35,063 nt of DNA from Porticoccaceae bacterium (GTDB lineage Bacteria > Pseudomonadota > Gammaproteobacteria > Pseudomonadales > Porticoccaceae), in the NCBI GenBank assembly GCA_028280905.1, contig JANQKW010000259.1, forward strand, positions 1 through 35,063, given 5' to 3'. The stretch's first letter is position 1. Every line of letters begins with the position of its first letter. The translations under genes were made by a program, and so were the position numbers. Positions 26,655 through 34,863 of this stretch are shown here, one piece after another. A model generated the notes under the pieces. That model had not been told where the DNA came from. It worked only from the letters and a program-made list of their open reading frames with translations, and searched no databases.

Positions 26655-28148
26655 ATGAAAGTAAGCAGCAGCCAAACCATCTCAGGAGCTGAGGTAAGTA
26701 GAGAAAAAAGGAGCGAGCCAGGTGCCGGCGCCAGTAGCTTTCACAAGACAGTAGGAAGCGGTACCGTTGCTGACAGCGGTATGCGCGGTAGAGGTGGCGG
26801 TAGAGCTAGAATAGCGGCTAAGCGCGCACAGGCGATGGCTCACGCCTCACAAATGAGAGGCAATGCTATCGCCAAAGGCGGCTGTGTGCATAAAGGTGGA
26901 CAGGCCCAACCCTCTTCTTCGCAAAATTCGAATAACGGGCAACTCACTGAGAATGCGACAAAATTTCTTGAAGCACTGGCACAAGACCCCAACATAGACC
27001 AGGAAAAATTGGCCCAGTTAGCCCAACAGCTGCAAGCTATGTCTCCCGAGCAGCAGGAGCAATTCCTGCAAGCCTTGATGTCCGACGAGACGCAACAAAA
27101 ACAACTTCTGGCTGCGCTACAGAAAGAAGGTGCTACCCAACAGGAGGGTACGGTAACAGAGAGTGCGAAAGAGTTTTTAACCGCACTGGCGAAACATCCC
27201 GATATAGACCAACAGAAATTGGCAAAACTGGCGCAACAATTACAATCACTGCCCCCTCAGGAGCAGGATAAGTTTGTTAAGACTATGATGTCCGACAAGG
27301 CCCAGTTGGACCAACTGGTCGGTGCATTAGCGAAAGAAGGCACCCTCACCACCGAGGCAAAGGAACTGCTGAATGCACTATCCCAAAACCCTGATGTAGA
27401 CAAGGAGAAACTGGGACAACTGGCAAAACAACTGCAGTCAGCGCCACCCCAAGAGCAGCAGAAGTTTATACAGGCCGTTATGTCAGATAGCGAACAACAG
27501 AAGCAGCTAGTCACGGCCCTGCAAAAAGACGGCACGCTAACAGCTGATACCAAAAAGCTACTAGAGGCTTTGGCGAAAAACGAAAATATCGACAGGGAAA
27601 AGCTCACCCAACTGGCGAAGCAGCTGCAGTCACTACCCCCGGTAAAACAAAATGAAGCCGTCAAAGCGATTATGTCCAGTGAACAGGAGCAGAAAAAACT
27701 GGTCGCAGCACTAAGTAAGGATGACGCCAAAGGCAGCTTGACGGAAGAAGCCAAGCAGCTGGTCACCGCATTAGCGGAAAACCCCAATATAGATAGGGAA
27801 AAGTTACAACAGTTCGCGCAGGCATTGGCATCCGCCTCACCAGAAGAGCAGCAAAAATTTCTAGAAACGATCAGCAAGGATGAAGAGCAACAAAAAAGGC
27901 TGGTTGCAGCACTCAGCAAAGGTGGCTCGGATGGCAACAACCTGACAGAAGAATCAAAACAGCTACTGTCCGCTTTGGCTGAGAATCCGAACATAGATAA
28001 AGATAAGCTGAGCCAACTGGCTAAGGAACTGGCGTCACTGCCGCCGGAAAAGCAACGGGAATTCTTGGAGTCAGTGAGCAAAAACGAAGATCAGCAAAAG
28101 AGATTAGTTGCAGCGCTGCAAAGTGGTACTGATAGTAAAGCTGCATAA
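26655..28148 (+). CDS. Putative secreted protein made of six helical repeats of about 64 residues
   Basis: The 497-residue protein has a disordered, basic, Gly-rich N-terminus (1-96, with RGRGGGRARIAAKRAQAMAH at about 46-65) and then six tandem units to the end. Each unit reads roughly LTEEAKxLLxALAxNPNID, then a KLxQLAKQLQSLPPEEQ helix, then KFxxxMSDxEQQKxLVxALxK, giving three helices per unit and probably a solenoid or long helical rod. There is no signal peptide. The DNA copies have diverged, so the duplications are old. The position beside sctL, the substrate-like N-terminus and the repeat architecture suggest a type III effector or an extracellular accessory protein. I know no matching family. 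Confidence 0.65.
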   Translation: MKVSSSQTISGAEVSREKRSEPGAGASSFHKTVGSGTVADSGMRGRGGGRARIAAKRAQAMAHASQMRGNAIAKGGCVHKGGQAQPSSSQNSNNGQLTENATKFLEALAQDPNIDQEKLAQLAQQLQAMSPEQQEQFLQALMSDETQQKQLLAALQKEGATQQEGTVTESAKEFLTALAKHPDIDQQKLAKLAQQLQSLPPQEQDKFVKTMMSDKAQLDQLVGALAKEGTLTTEAKELLNALSQNPDVDKEKLGQLAKQLQSAPPQEQQKFIQAVMSDSEQQKQLVTALQKDGTLTADTKKLLEALAKNENIDREKLTQLAKQLQSLPPVKQNEAVKAIMSSEQEQKKLVAALSKDDAKGSLTEEAKQLVTALAENPNIDREKLQQFAQALASASPEEQQKFLETISKDEEQQKRLVAALSKGGSDGNNLTEESKQLLSALAENPNIDKDKLSQLAKELASLPPEKQREFLESVSKNEDQQKRLVAALQSGTDSKAA

Positions 28149-28333
28149 CTGTTATCGTGTATCAGTTGTGTGATTCATAGACATCCTTTCACTATTATGG
28201 GGTGCTATGAACAAAGAGATTCAGCAGCGATAGATGTGAATTCGCCACTATGAGAGGTCAGGTATGAAAATCTAGACCTTGGCTGACATTTTACCAGTTT
28301 AAAGTATATAGCTGGAGGTTGGATACGTAGAAA

Positions 28334-28701
28334 ACTCAAATACTGGCGCACGCTGAAGTAAGCGGCAATGTGTCTCAAACTTGTCGATATTTTGGTATAG
28401 AGAAAATTCTCCACTTGCGCAGGCATTACCACTTCGGGCAAGTTAAAATCAGTTGGTATTTAAAGCGCTACCACGGGATGAAAGTCTCTCCCACCGGGGT
28501 GTATGGCGTTCTATGTCGTCATGGCTTTAATCGGCTCCCTCATAACCTCAGGAAACGAAATGTTAAGAGCTTCAAGCGCTACGAGAAACAAGTGCCTGGG
28601 CACCACATCAAGTGGACGTTAAATTCTTGACATTTAAAGATAAACCGGGTCGTAAGGTGTGCCGTTTTCAATACACAACAATCGATGATGCCACTCGCAT
28701 A
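28334..28701 (+). pseudogene. IS481-family transposase remnant
   Basis: The frame from 28334 reads HAEVSGNVSQTCRYFGI and then jumps to EKILHLRRHYHFGQVKISWY, missing about 40 residues of the helix-turn-helix region of IS481 transposases. After RYEKQVPGHHI a one-base loss shifts the frame; VDVKFLTFKDKPGRK and YTTIDDATRI continue in the next frame. Similarity ends at about 28701, before most of the integrase core. No terminal repeats are evident. It is a dead relic bordering the truncated effector gene. Confidence 0.8.
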
Positions 28702-28735
28702 ATGAGCTTCTCAGAGACAAGCTAGTGGCGGGGTA

Positions 28736-29005
28736 TTATCTTGTCAGCCGTAGTGAGGATGACATACCTGTCGGTGAGCCTGACCCGCCGCCGTTGGGCC
28801 TGGATGGCCCGCCCGGTTGCGATGCACCGCGACTGGCACCGCGACTGTTGGGTGCGGATGGCCGTCCCGGTTTCGCTGAACTGTTGCTTTTGGATGCATC
28901 TTTAAATTTTTGTGAATCTCCTTTAGCAGGCTTGGACGCGGGTGTACCACCACGAGTTGACGAAGTTGAACCTTGCGCGGAATTACTGGTTGAATTTACA
29001 GGCAT
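28736..29005 (-). CDS. Truncated effector-like N-terminus (probable gene remnant)
   Basis: This 89-residue Ser/Pro/Gly-rich protein has no folded domain. It begins MPVNSTSNSAQGSTSS, and residues 29-37 (GDSQKFKDA) match GDSKQFREK in the nuclease-type effector and resemble QSNFRSGSS in the 919-residue protein. AAGGG precedes the ATG. The frame ends about 35 bases from the IS481 remnant, which probably removed the rest. What remains looks like a secretion signal without cargo. It might still be secreted, but is more likely a pseudogene. Confidence 0.5.
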   Translation of the reverse strand: MPVNSTSNSAQGSTSSTRGGTPASKPAKGDSQKFKDASKSNSSAKPGRPSAPNSRGASRGASQPGGPSRPNGGGSGSPTGMSSSLRLTR

Positions 29006-29392
29006 GACAAATTCCCTTTTTTAAGTTTAGATCTGACACAAGCGCACAAGCGTTGTAATTAAGGATGAAAACTCGCGTCCCGCTTATGCTTCTTCTTCCA
29101 TTCACAAGTAGAATTACAAACAACAGATCAAACTATAGTTGACCAATTAATATGACCCACTGTGAACGCATCAACAAATTAGCAAAACTGAATAGGCAAA
29201 AAATAAGGTATTGGTGGTACGCCTGATAGCATAAATAGCTTATTAGATGGGCTATATAGGCATACACCATTCTAGGGACCCCTATATCTTTTGCAATTCA
29301 ATTAGGGAGACTGAACAGACACTGGGGCACTTGTATGCCCCAGCTACAACTTTAGATTTGTTATCTTCGCGTCAATTAGTGAGATACTCGGG
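29006..29392. other. Intergenic gap with one strong hairpin
   Basis: The perfect 8-bp stem CTGGGGCA/TGCCCCAG (29322-29329 and 29336-29343) with a six-base loop lies 50 bases after the stop of the 919-residue gene on the minus strand and may terminate it, though without a T-run. The remainder is AT-rich and should contain the promoter of the truncated effector. I see no gene. Confidence 0.45.
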
Positions 29393-32152
29393 CTAGGGCG
29401 GTAGTTCGTAAGGGCCGAATGCCGGTGAAATTGGTGTAGCTCTTATTATAACCTCCCCCGATGATTGATTGACAAATCTCTGCGTCCGTCTACCGGCGTC
29501 GGGGCCACCAGCTCTTGTATTATCATTATAATCTAATGAAACTAAATGATTTTCCTCGATGTTATTATCATCAACCCACTTGTGAGCCCTCTGAAGCGCA
29601 ACCTCTTTATGATCTGTTCGTCCTGTGACTGTTATTCTGTGAATTTCTTCCCCCCATTCGTTTTCTTGCCAAGCCCTAGCAAGTGCGCGGCTTAGTTCAT
29701 TTTTAGCACGCTCAAATTGAGGGTGACCGGCGAAGACTTCTGCATAGCCGCGCGAGCGCAATCCGCTTTCGCCAGACAATGAATATGGTTCCTCTATTTG
29801 CTGTTGAATATCGAGCTCCCCCGCTTCATATGCTTCTCCAGCAGCCAGGAAAAAATCAGTGCTTTCTGTGCTCCTAAATGCTCGATTAAATAGCTCACCT
29901 GCGCTATCCCCTAACTCTTGAAGGGCTTGCTTTCCTGCTGATAATGGAAGGACGGTAGCAAGAGCGCTCGCTTTGGCGGCTACGCTAGCAGCAGCAGATC
30001 CTACACCTGTTCCGAAGGCCATTCCGGCCGCAAGAAATCCCAATGCCGCCACGATTCGCTGTTGACTTTCAGCACTTTTGAGATTATTAATTCTATCCAC
30101 ACCCTGATTAATATATCTAGCAGCATTAGTGGCAAATTGCGCAGCAGCTCGACTAAAACTGGCCTGAACAGATTCCAAAGTCTGCCCTTCGGTTTCTAAC
30201 GTTTCATTGATTATCTGATTTGCACGTTCGCTGGAAATCTCCGAATCTACAAGGGCTTTTGCAGCATTGGAAAATGCGCCTGCCCGCTCGCCTAATACAT
30301 TCATATCCGTTAAGATGTTACCAATTCCATTGGCTAACTCCGACGAAGAGCCTGAGGATAATCCACTTGTGACAGCCTGATAGGACTTTGTAGAAACCTC
30401 CGTCATAGTTGCGTTAAGGTCAAGCATCGTCTGAGTAAAATTAATGGCTGCGGTTTGCTGGGCATTGGTTATCGCTTCGCCAGTTGCGTCTTTCTGTGCT
30501 TCGGTGGCTTTCCCAGTTTGAAAGCCTCTTCTCGCAGCTTGATTTTGCGCACTATTCCCATCACTTAGTGATGAAGTATAATCACCCCCGGTTATTTTTT
30601 CTATTCTATCGGTGCCCTGTTTGGTTAAGTTTACCTCATAGTTCAAGGTTCGGCTCTGATGGTCAATACTGACTTTGGATATGTTAAGCTGTTCAGCCGT
30701 CCAGGTGTCAGGTTGGCTGCCGTCAGAAACAACCCGTGTCGTGTTGTTTCTTGGATTAGTTTCTGTTCTAAAGTCAGGAAAATCGGGATTGTCAACGTTA
30801 ATTGATATCCTTTGATTGCTTTCTCCATCAAGAGGGACATTGACATTAAGTCTGCCACCTTCACGGTCATTATCCTGCGCGTAACTGCCGTCGGATATTA
30901 CACGCCTGTTATCGCCCTGCTTAATCGTGACACGAGCACCTACATCAATAGCGCCTCCTGTTATTGAAACATTGTACTGTGCCTCGCGCCCCACTGCGTC
31001 TAGCACCTCTCCACCTGCGCGAATCTGTGTTACATCGGATGAGTCTTTTACGTACAGCTCCGGAGCTGTCTCTGGAGTAACCGGTTGGTTACCTTGGGCT
31101 TGAAGCAGTTGGTTTAGGCCAACCCGCGCACCCACATCCCCTTCTGCAACGGAATCGGTTACTCCTAATTTTTCAAGTGTACTTTTATAAACAGTGCTGG
31201 CCGCCTCACCCAACTCTTCAGCCATAACGCGATCGAGGCTTAGATCATTGCGTTTACTCACCAGGTCCTCATTAATCATGATCGTACCATTTTTGGGGTC
31301 GTCGCCAGGGACATAAGCTGCCTGGTAATCTTCATTAATGATATTGTCCCCCAAAGCCTTATTGCCACTGGCAATATCTTCTGCACTACCAGGCTGGGCG
31401 ATTGTAATTGTCGGTTTAATATTTCCGGCGATCAATTCATCTTGCAAACTAAGTACGCCTTTTTGCTCATCTGCAGAGAGTTGATCAAATGGCTTACCGG
31501 TTAACGCTTGACTCATATAGTCATGGTTATTGCTATCTTTAGCTTCTCTCGCATTTTTTGCGAACAGTTCTGTTGTGCGATCTAGCGAATTGCTTGCGCG
31601 CTGCTCGATAGACGGCTTTGTATCAGTAGCAACATCGGTGGCCGGGGTGGTGTCCGGGGCTGCAGTTTTGGTTGTGTCGGTGCCAGCCAAATTCTTCCCA
31701 TTAAGTGATGAACTGCCTTTGCTACCACCCTCGAACTTATCATTGCTGTTGGTTGCCGTTTGGGTTGTATTCCTATCACCAACCGGCGCTGAGCTAGCCG
31801 TGGATTGCTTGGGGTCTGCCGTCGGTGGCTGCTTGGCGTTGACATTAGATTGCTTGGGAGAAGTCGCCGGTGGTTTGGTGCCGGCTGTGGATTGCTTGGG
31901 GTCTGCCGTCGATGGCTGCTTGGCGTTGACATCAGATTGCTTGGGAGCAGTCGCCGGTGGTTTGGCGCTGGCTGTGGATTGCTTGGTATTAGTTGCCGGT
32001 GGCTTGGAACTTGCGGAGGGTGGCTTCTTACTGCTGCCGGACCTAAAATTGCTCTGGGCGTTATTATTGGGGGCCGGGCGTTGTTGAGATTGTTGTTTAT
32101 TGCTCGCTCCGGTTGATCGATTTGCTGTTGCACTACCAGTGCTGGCGCTCAT
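29393..32152 (-). CDS. 919-residue putative T3SS effector or translocator-like protein
   Basis: The start has a good GAGGTGA site. Residues 1-190 are disordered and Ser/Thr/Pro/Lys-rich, with two 29-residue repeats (63-91, 92-120). Residues about 250-350 recall peptidase-like domains of large secreted proteins: IMINEDLVSK, then RVMAEELGEAAS where those have EExGHxxD, then a GDVGARVG segment; the expected His is Glu316, so activity is doubtful. Residues 540-700 are helical, followed by a hydrophobic stretch (699-738, VAALGFLAAGMAFGTGVGSA and on) able to enter a membrane. The C-terminus (837-893) resembles an OmpA-like peptidoglycan-binding domain: ITVTGRTDHKEVALQRAHKW, then DAGRRTQRF. No signal peptide is seen. 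Its N-terminal style matches the other substrates, but the function is unknown. Confidence 0.7.
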   Translation of the reverse strand: MSASTGSATANRSTGASNKQQSQQRPAPNNNAQSNFRSGSSKKPPSASSKPPATNTKQSTASAKPPATAPKQSDVNAKQPSTADPKQSTAGTKPPATSPKQSNVNAKQPPTADPKQSTASSAPVGDRNTTQTATNSNDKFEGGSKGSSSLNGKNLAGTDTTKTAAPDTTPATDVATDTKPSIEQRASNSLDRTTELFAKNAREAKDSNNHDYMSQALTGKPFDQLSADEQKGVLSLQDELIAGNIKPTITIAQPGSAEDIASGNKALGDNIINEDYQAAYVPGDDPKNGTIMINEDLVSKRNDLSLDRVMAEELGEAASTVYKSTLEKLGVTDSVAEGDVGARVGLNQLLQAQGNQPVTPETAPELYVKDSSDVTQIRAGGEVLDAVGREAQYNVSITGGAIDVGARVTIKQGDNRRVISDGSYAQDNDREGGRLNVNVPLDGESNQRISINVDNPDFPDFRTETNPRNNTTRVVSDGSQPDTWTAEQLNISKVSIDHQSRTLNYEVNLTKQGTDRIEKITGGDYTSSLSDGNSAQNQAARRGFQTGKATEAQKDATGEAITNAQQTAAINFTQTMLDLNATMTEVSTKSYQAVTSGLSSGSSSELANGIGNILTDMNVLGERAGAFSNAAKALVDSEISSERANQIINETLETEGQTLESVQASFSRAAAQFATNAARYINQGVDRINNLKSAESQQRIVAALGFLAAGMAFGTGVGSAAASVAAKASALATVLPLSAGKQALQELGDSAGELFNRAFRSTESTDFFLAAGEAYEAGELDIQQQIEEPYSLSGESGLRSRGYAEVFAGHPQFERAKNELSRALARAWQENEWGEEIHRITVTGRTDHKEVALQRAHKWVDDNNIEENHLVSLDYNDNTRAGGPDAGRRTQRFVNQSSGEVIIRATPISPAFGPYELPP
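31793..31966 (-). repeat. Two 87-bp tandem repeats in the large effector gene
   Basis: Nearly identical 87-base units at 31880-31966 and 31793-31879 encode KPPAT(A/S)PKQS(D/N)VNAKQ followed by P(S/P)TADPKQSTA. The near-identity shows a recent duplication in the disordered linker, so copy number may vary between strains. Confidence 0.8.
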
Positions 32153-32429
32153 ATGTCACCTCATTAGTTACATTGTTGTCATCATATTCACCATCCTTGT
32201 TTCCTATTCGTTAATCGTCATATCATACCTATCCGTATGGAATCAAATAGAGCCAGACAATTTTCATTTTTTAGGCTAGCAGAATATGGTAAGCAGAAAA
32301 ATACAACTTTGTGGCTACGTTGGAACCTTACAATAGTGATAGTCTCGCTAGGCATATCGGTATTACGACAACCGGGGCAGACAGCCTAGCGCTAAAGGGA
32401 TAGAACAGCTATGGATCGCTATTTCAAAA
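32153..32429. other. Intergenic stretch upstream of the 919-residue gene
   Basis: The stretch is AT-rich and non-coding. It should hold the promoter of the large minus-strand gene. I see no convincing hairpin, RNA gene or ORF in it. Confidence 0.4.
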
Positions 32430-32544
32430 TCAGTATAGCGAATCACTACATTCGTCGGGTATATAAGCACCGGGATATGGTTTTACCCCGGCATGACGGA
32501 TACCCAGAAAAGAGTGGATAATCACCACTTAAGAGAGGTATCCC

Positions 32545-32832
32545 ATGTCCCAGAGAAGACGGTACTCAGCTGAGTATAAACAAGAGGCTGTGCGCCTAGT
32601 CCAGCAATCAGACATTCCAGTTTCCGAGATCGCCCGAAATCTAGGCATCAATGACAACATGCTGCGCCGTTGGGTGAAACAGGCCGCGGAACCAGGAAAG
32701 CGAGTGTTCCCCGGTCACGGCAATCCACGCGACGAGAAGATAGCCCAGCTTGAGCGAGAGCTTCGCCAAGTCAAAAAGGAACGAGATTTTTTGCGCGAAG
32801 CGGCAACGTTCTTCGCCAAGGAATCCAAGTGA
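32545..32832 (+). CDS. IS3-family transposase OrfA
   Basis: This 95-residue OrfA has the HTH_Tnp_1 domain ([18 protein letters not shown], then [19 protein letters not shown]) and the coiled coil ending in [20 protein letters not shown] lies upstream of the ATG. Its stop overlaps the OrfB start by four bases (GTGA). Confidence 0.94.
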   Translation: MSQRRRYSAEYKQEAVRLVQQSDIPVSEIARNLGINDNMLRRWVKQAAEPGKRVFPGHGNPRDEKIAQLERELRQVKKERDFLREAATFFAKESK

Positions 32833-33671
32833 GATTCCAGATGATCGAGCGTTGCCGCGGAACTTACCCAGTGAAAATGATGTGCCGATTGCTGAAGGTC
32901 TCTACCAGCGGCTACTACGATTGGCGGCACCGGCCTCCCAGCAAGCGGGCTCTAGATAATCAGCAACTATTGAGGCGGATCAGTGCGCTTCATGAAGACA
33001 GCGATGGCGTGCATGGAAGCCCTCGAATCTGGGAGAATCTGCGCTATGAAGGCGAGACGTGCAGCCTGAACCGGGTTGCCAGACTGATGAAAGCGCACGA
33101 TATACAGGGTATTCCCGCCGCTCGTAAATGGCGCAACCGAAAATCCGAGCAAAGACCTGGCAACATCAGGAATCACCTGGAGCGCGACTTTACTGCCGAC
33201 ACAGCTGGCACTAAGTGGGTGACTGACATCACCTATATCCGTACGGGTGAAGGCTGGCTATATCTGACAGTCGTCGTGGATCTGTTCTGTGGCCAAGTAG
33301 TCGGCTGGTCCATGAGCAGCAGAATGGATCGCCAACTGGTCATCCAGGCCGTGCTAATGGCCCTATGGCATAGAAAGAGCAAAGAACCGGTGGTACTGCA
33401 TTCAGATCGTGGGTCTCAGTTTTCCAGCCATGAGTATCAGCAGTTTCTGGCTGGTCACAACATCACCTGCAGTATGAGTGCGGTTGGCAGCTGCTACGAC
33501 AACGCGGCCGCCGAGAGCTTCTTCGGCCTGCTGAAACGGGAACGCGTGAACCGCCGCCACTACACCACCCGAGTTGAGGCGCGGGCGGATATGTTCGAAT
33601 ACATCGAACTGACCTACAATCCGAGGAAGCGACGAAAACTAGAGCATTCGAGTCAAACTGCTCTTAACTGA
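32829..33671 (+). CDS. IS3-family transposase OrfB
   Basis: This 280-residue protein has the HTH_21 region ([20 protein letters not shown]) and a DDE integrase core: D in [18 protein letters not shown] in [11 protein letters not shown] and E in [15 protein letters not shown]. The last residues ([12 protein letters not shown]) differ from the usual HSxLGYLSP end, and the stop lies inside the right terminal repeat. Translation is probably coupled to OrfA through the overlapping GTGA, since no slippery heptamer is seen at the junction. Confidence 0.94.
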   Translation: MRFQMIERCRGTYPVKMMCRLLKVSTSGYYDWRHRPPSKRALDNQQLLRRISALHEDSDGVHGSPRIWENLRYEGETCSLNRVARLMKAHDIQGIPAARKWRNRKSEQRPGNIRNHLERDFTADTAGTKWVTDITYIRTGEGWLYLTVVVDLFCGQVVGWSMSSRMDRQLVIQAVLMALWHRKSKEPVVLHSDRGSQFSSHEYQQFLAGHNITCSMSAVGSCYDNAAAESFFGLLKRERVNRRHYTTRVEARADMFEYIELTYNPRKRRKLEHSSQTALN

Positions 33672-34040
33672 GAATCCGTCCTGTCGGGGTAAAACCAATA
33701 GTCAATAACACTGATTATCACCAGACTATGAGCCCTTTCCAATATAGGGATAACATGAGCTATGTTTGATAGCTCATCACTATAGAATATCAACACATCG
33801 ATGTAACCAATCCTATCGTGCTTATCCAATATCCACCCATGACACGCAGCGCGCCTTCTGGCCTTTTGGAACACATGCATCTCGAGATTTTCTACATAGA
33901 TCTTAATAGTCATTGCCACACTCCGCTTCACATTCAGAACACAACGCAACACGAATTATGTGATAAGGCATATACCCGATACCTTTAACTATATAGCTGA
34001 ACGGGGACTGTTCCTATCCAGCGCTAGTAATACTTACATC

Positions 34041-34069
34041 AAAAAAAGCCCAATACAAATGTATTGGGC
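34041..34069 (-). terminator. Rho-independent terminator after the 34120-34791 gene
   Basis: On the minus strand the perfect stem GCCCAATAC/GTATTGGGC with a four-base loop is followed by seven T. It lies about 50 bases after the stop of the gene ending at 34120 and is the clearest terminator in the window. Confidence 0.9.
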
Positions 34070-34119
34070 AAATTATGGCAGTCGTACAAATAGGGTGTTT
34101 GAGGCTATCTATATCTATA

Positions 34120-34791
34120 CTAGCTACTACTCGATTGCTTCTGTTTTGCCATTACAGCAACGACATCCGGACCACTACCTACGTCTCCTACATCTCCGGT
34201 ATAGATATCGGCCACAAATTGGCCGCCCTCCGATTTTCTAAGTACCAGGGTAAACTTGCCGTCGTTTTCACTTGCCAGACGATCCAATAGCGCGGAAGCT
34301 TGCTGCTTGGCCGCCTCCATATCGGGTCCCAGATTAACACTTTCTACTTTGGCGCCGGCATTGTCTTGACCACTAGCCTGCATATCGCTGCTTATGGATC
34401 CATCTTTCGAACTTCCCGTGCTGACGTTAATATTGCTTCCGGCTCCGGCAGTTGCGCTTGCACTAGCACTAGCACTCGCACTATGAAAACTACTCACACT
34501 CGCGGAACTTTCTCGATTTTTACGAGGCTGATTCATCGCTTGGCCCGCTCCTCTACCATCAGTTGTTTTATCAGCATTACCTTGAAGTAAAAACTGAATA
34601 ACTCTTTGTACCAAAGCACGACCCTCATCTCTCGGCGTAGGAGAAGCCTCTGCTGTGTTACCTTTCCTCTGCCGGTCTTCAACCTGTGCGGTAAAGCTTT
34701 CAGAGCGTGTGGACGCAGCGGTTGAAGACAAATTTCGCTTACCGCTATCCCTTACCACTGAGGTGTTTTCAAAACCGTTTACTGAGTACAT
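34120..34791 (-). CDS. Paralogue of the JAMM-type effector lacking the catalytic motif
   Basis: I chose ATG 34791 (223 residues), which has AGGA seven bases upstream; an in-frame ATG at 34857 lacks a site. The N-terminal 155 residues are Ser/Ala/Arg-rich, with a run of Ala-Ser dipeptides near residue 110. The C-terminal section LLDRLASENDGKFTLVLRKS, then EGGQFVADIYTGD, then PDVVAVMAK aligns with ELARLTNEHGSEFLAVIRQQ, EGGLVVEIYKGD and NDAIAYLHTHPSGN of the gene at 25647. Here the protein ends in KQKQSSSS exactly where the HxH motif would begin. It is either a C-terminally truncated copy or a pseudoenzyme or decoy. A proper terminator follows. Confidence 0.65.
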   Translation of the reverse strand: MYSVNGFENTSVVRDSGKRNLSSTAASTRSESFTAQVEDRQRKGNTAEASPTPRDEGRALVQRVIQFLLQGNADKTTDGRGAGQAMNQPRKNRESSASVSSFHSASASASASATAGAGSNINVSTGSSKDGSISSDMQASGQDNAGAKVESVNLGPDMEAAKQQASALLDRLASENDGKFTLVLRKSEGGQFVADIYTGDVGDVGSGPDVVAVMAKQKQSSSS

Positions 34792-34863
34792 GTTGGGTTC
34801 CTGGTCGGTTAATAAAGGCCGTAGTCTTGAAATCTCCGTTTCCAAGATTACGGCCATGGCGAG

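Larger units (their letters stand above)
32478..33697 (+). mobile_element. Intact IS3-family insertion sequence, 1220 bp
   Basis: Imperfect terminal inverted repeats of about 30 bases begin TGGTTTTACCCCG at 32478 and, reversed, at 33697, ending TG...CA. A 3-bp duplication, ATA, flanks the element (32475-32477 and 33698-33700), as expected for IS3. Both transposase frames are open. The preserved duplication points to a fairly recent, simple insertion. Confidence 0.93.
32430..33913 (-). pseudogene. Small hypothetical gene split by the IS3-family element
   Basis: Reading minus from ATG 33913 (GGAG upstream) gives MTIKIYVENLEMHVFQKARR onward to SVIDY at the IS boundary (33698). Removing the element and one ATA copy continues the same frame through 32474-32430 as PGAYIPDECSDSLY and a stop. 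The restored protein has 86 residues with an acidic-hydrophobic C-terminal half (HVIPILERAHSLVIISVIDY). As it stands the frame runs a few codons into the IS and ends in a changed tail. I do not recognise the family. The clean join confirms both the insertion site and that the gene was open before insertion. Confidence 0.6.

Noticed and set aside
27257..28081. 274-residue Ser/Phe/Cys-rich minus-strand ORF inside the repeat protein
   Set aside because: It is an antisense shadow of the repeats, with biased composition and no ribosome site.
28205..28441. 78-residue minus-strand ORF upstream of the IS481 remnant
   Set aside because: It overlaps the transposase relic antisense and has no similarity or ribosome site.
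31793..31966. Possible CRISPR array (regular repeats)
   Set aside because: There are only two 87-bp units with no distinct spacers, in frame within a coding region; they are protein-level repeats.
31530..32133. Long Leu/Gly-rich and Pro/Arg-rich ORFs overlapping the large effector's N-terminus
   Set aside because: They arise from the tandem repeats and biased codons of the effector's disordered region; none has a start site or known similarity.
33960..34290. Two plus-strand ORFs of 93 and 71 residues
   Set aside because: They overlap the minus-strand gene and its terminator, without ribosome sites or recognisable sequence.
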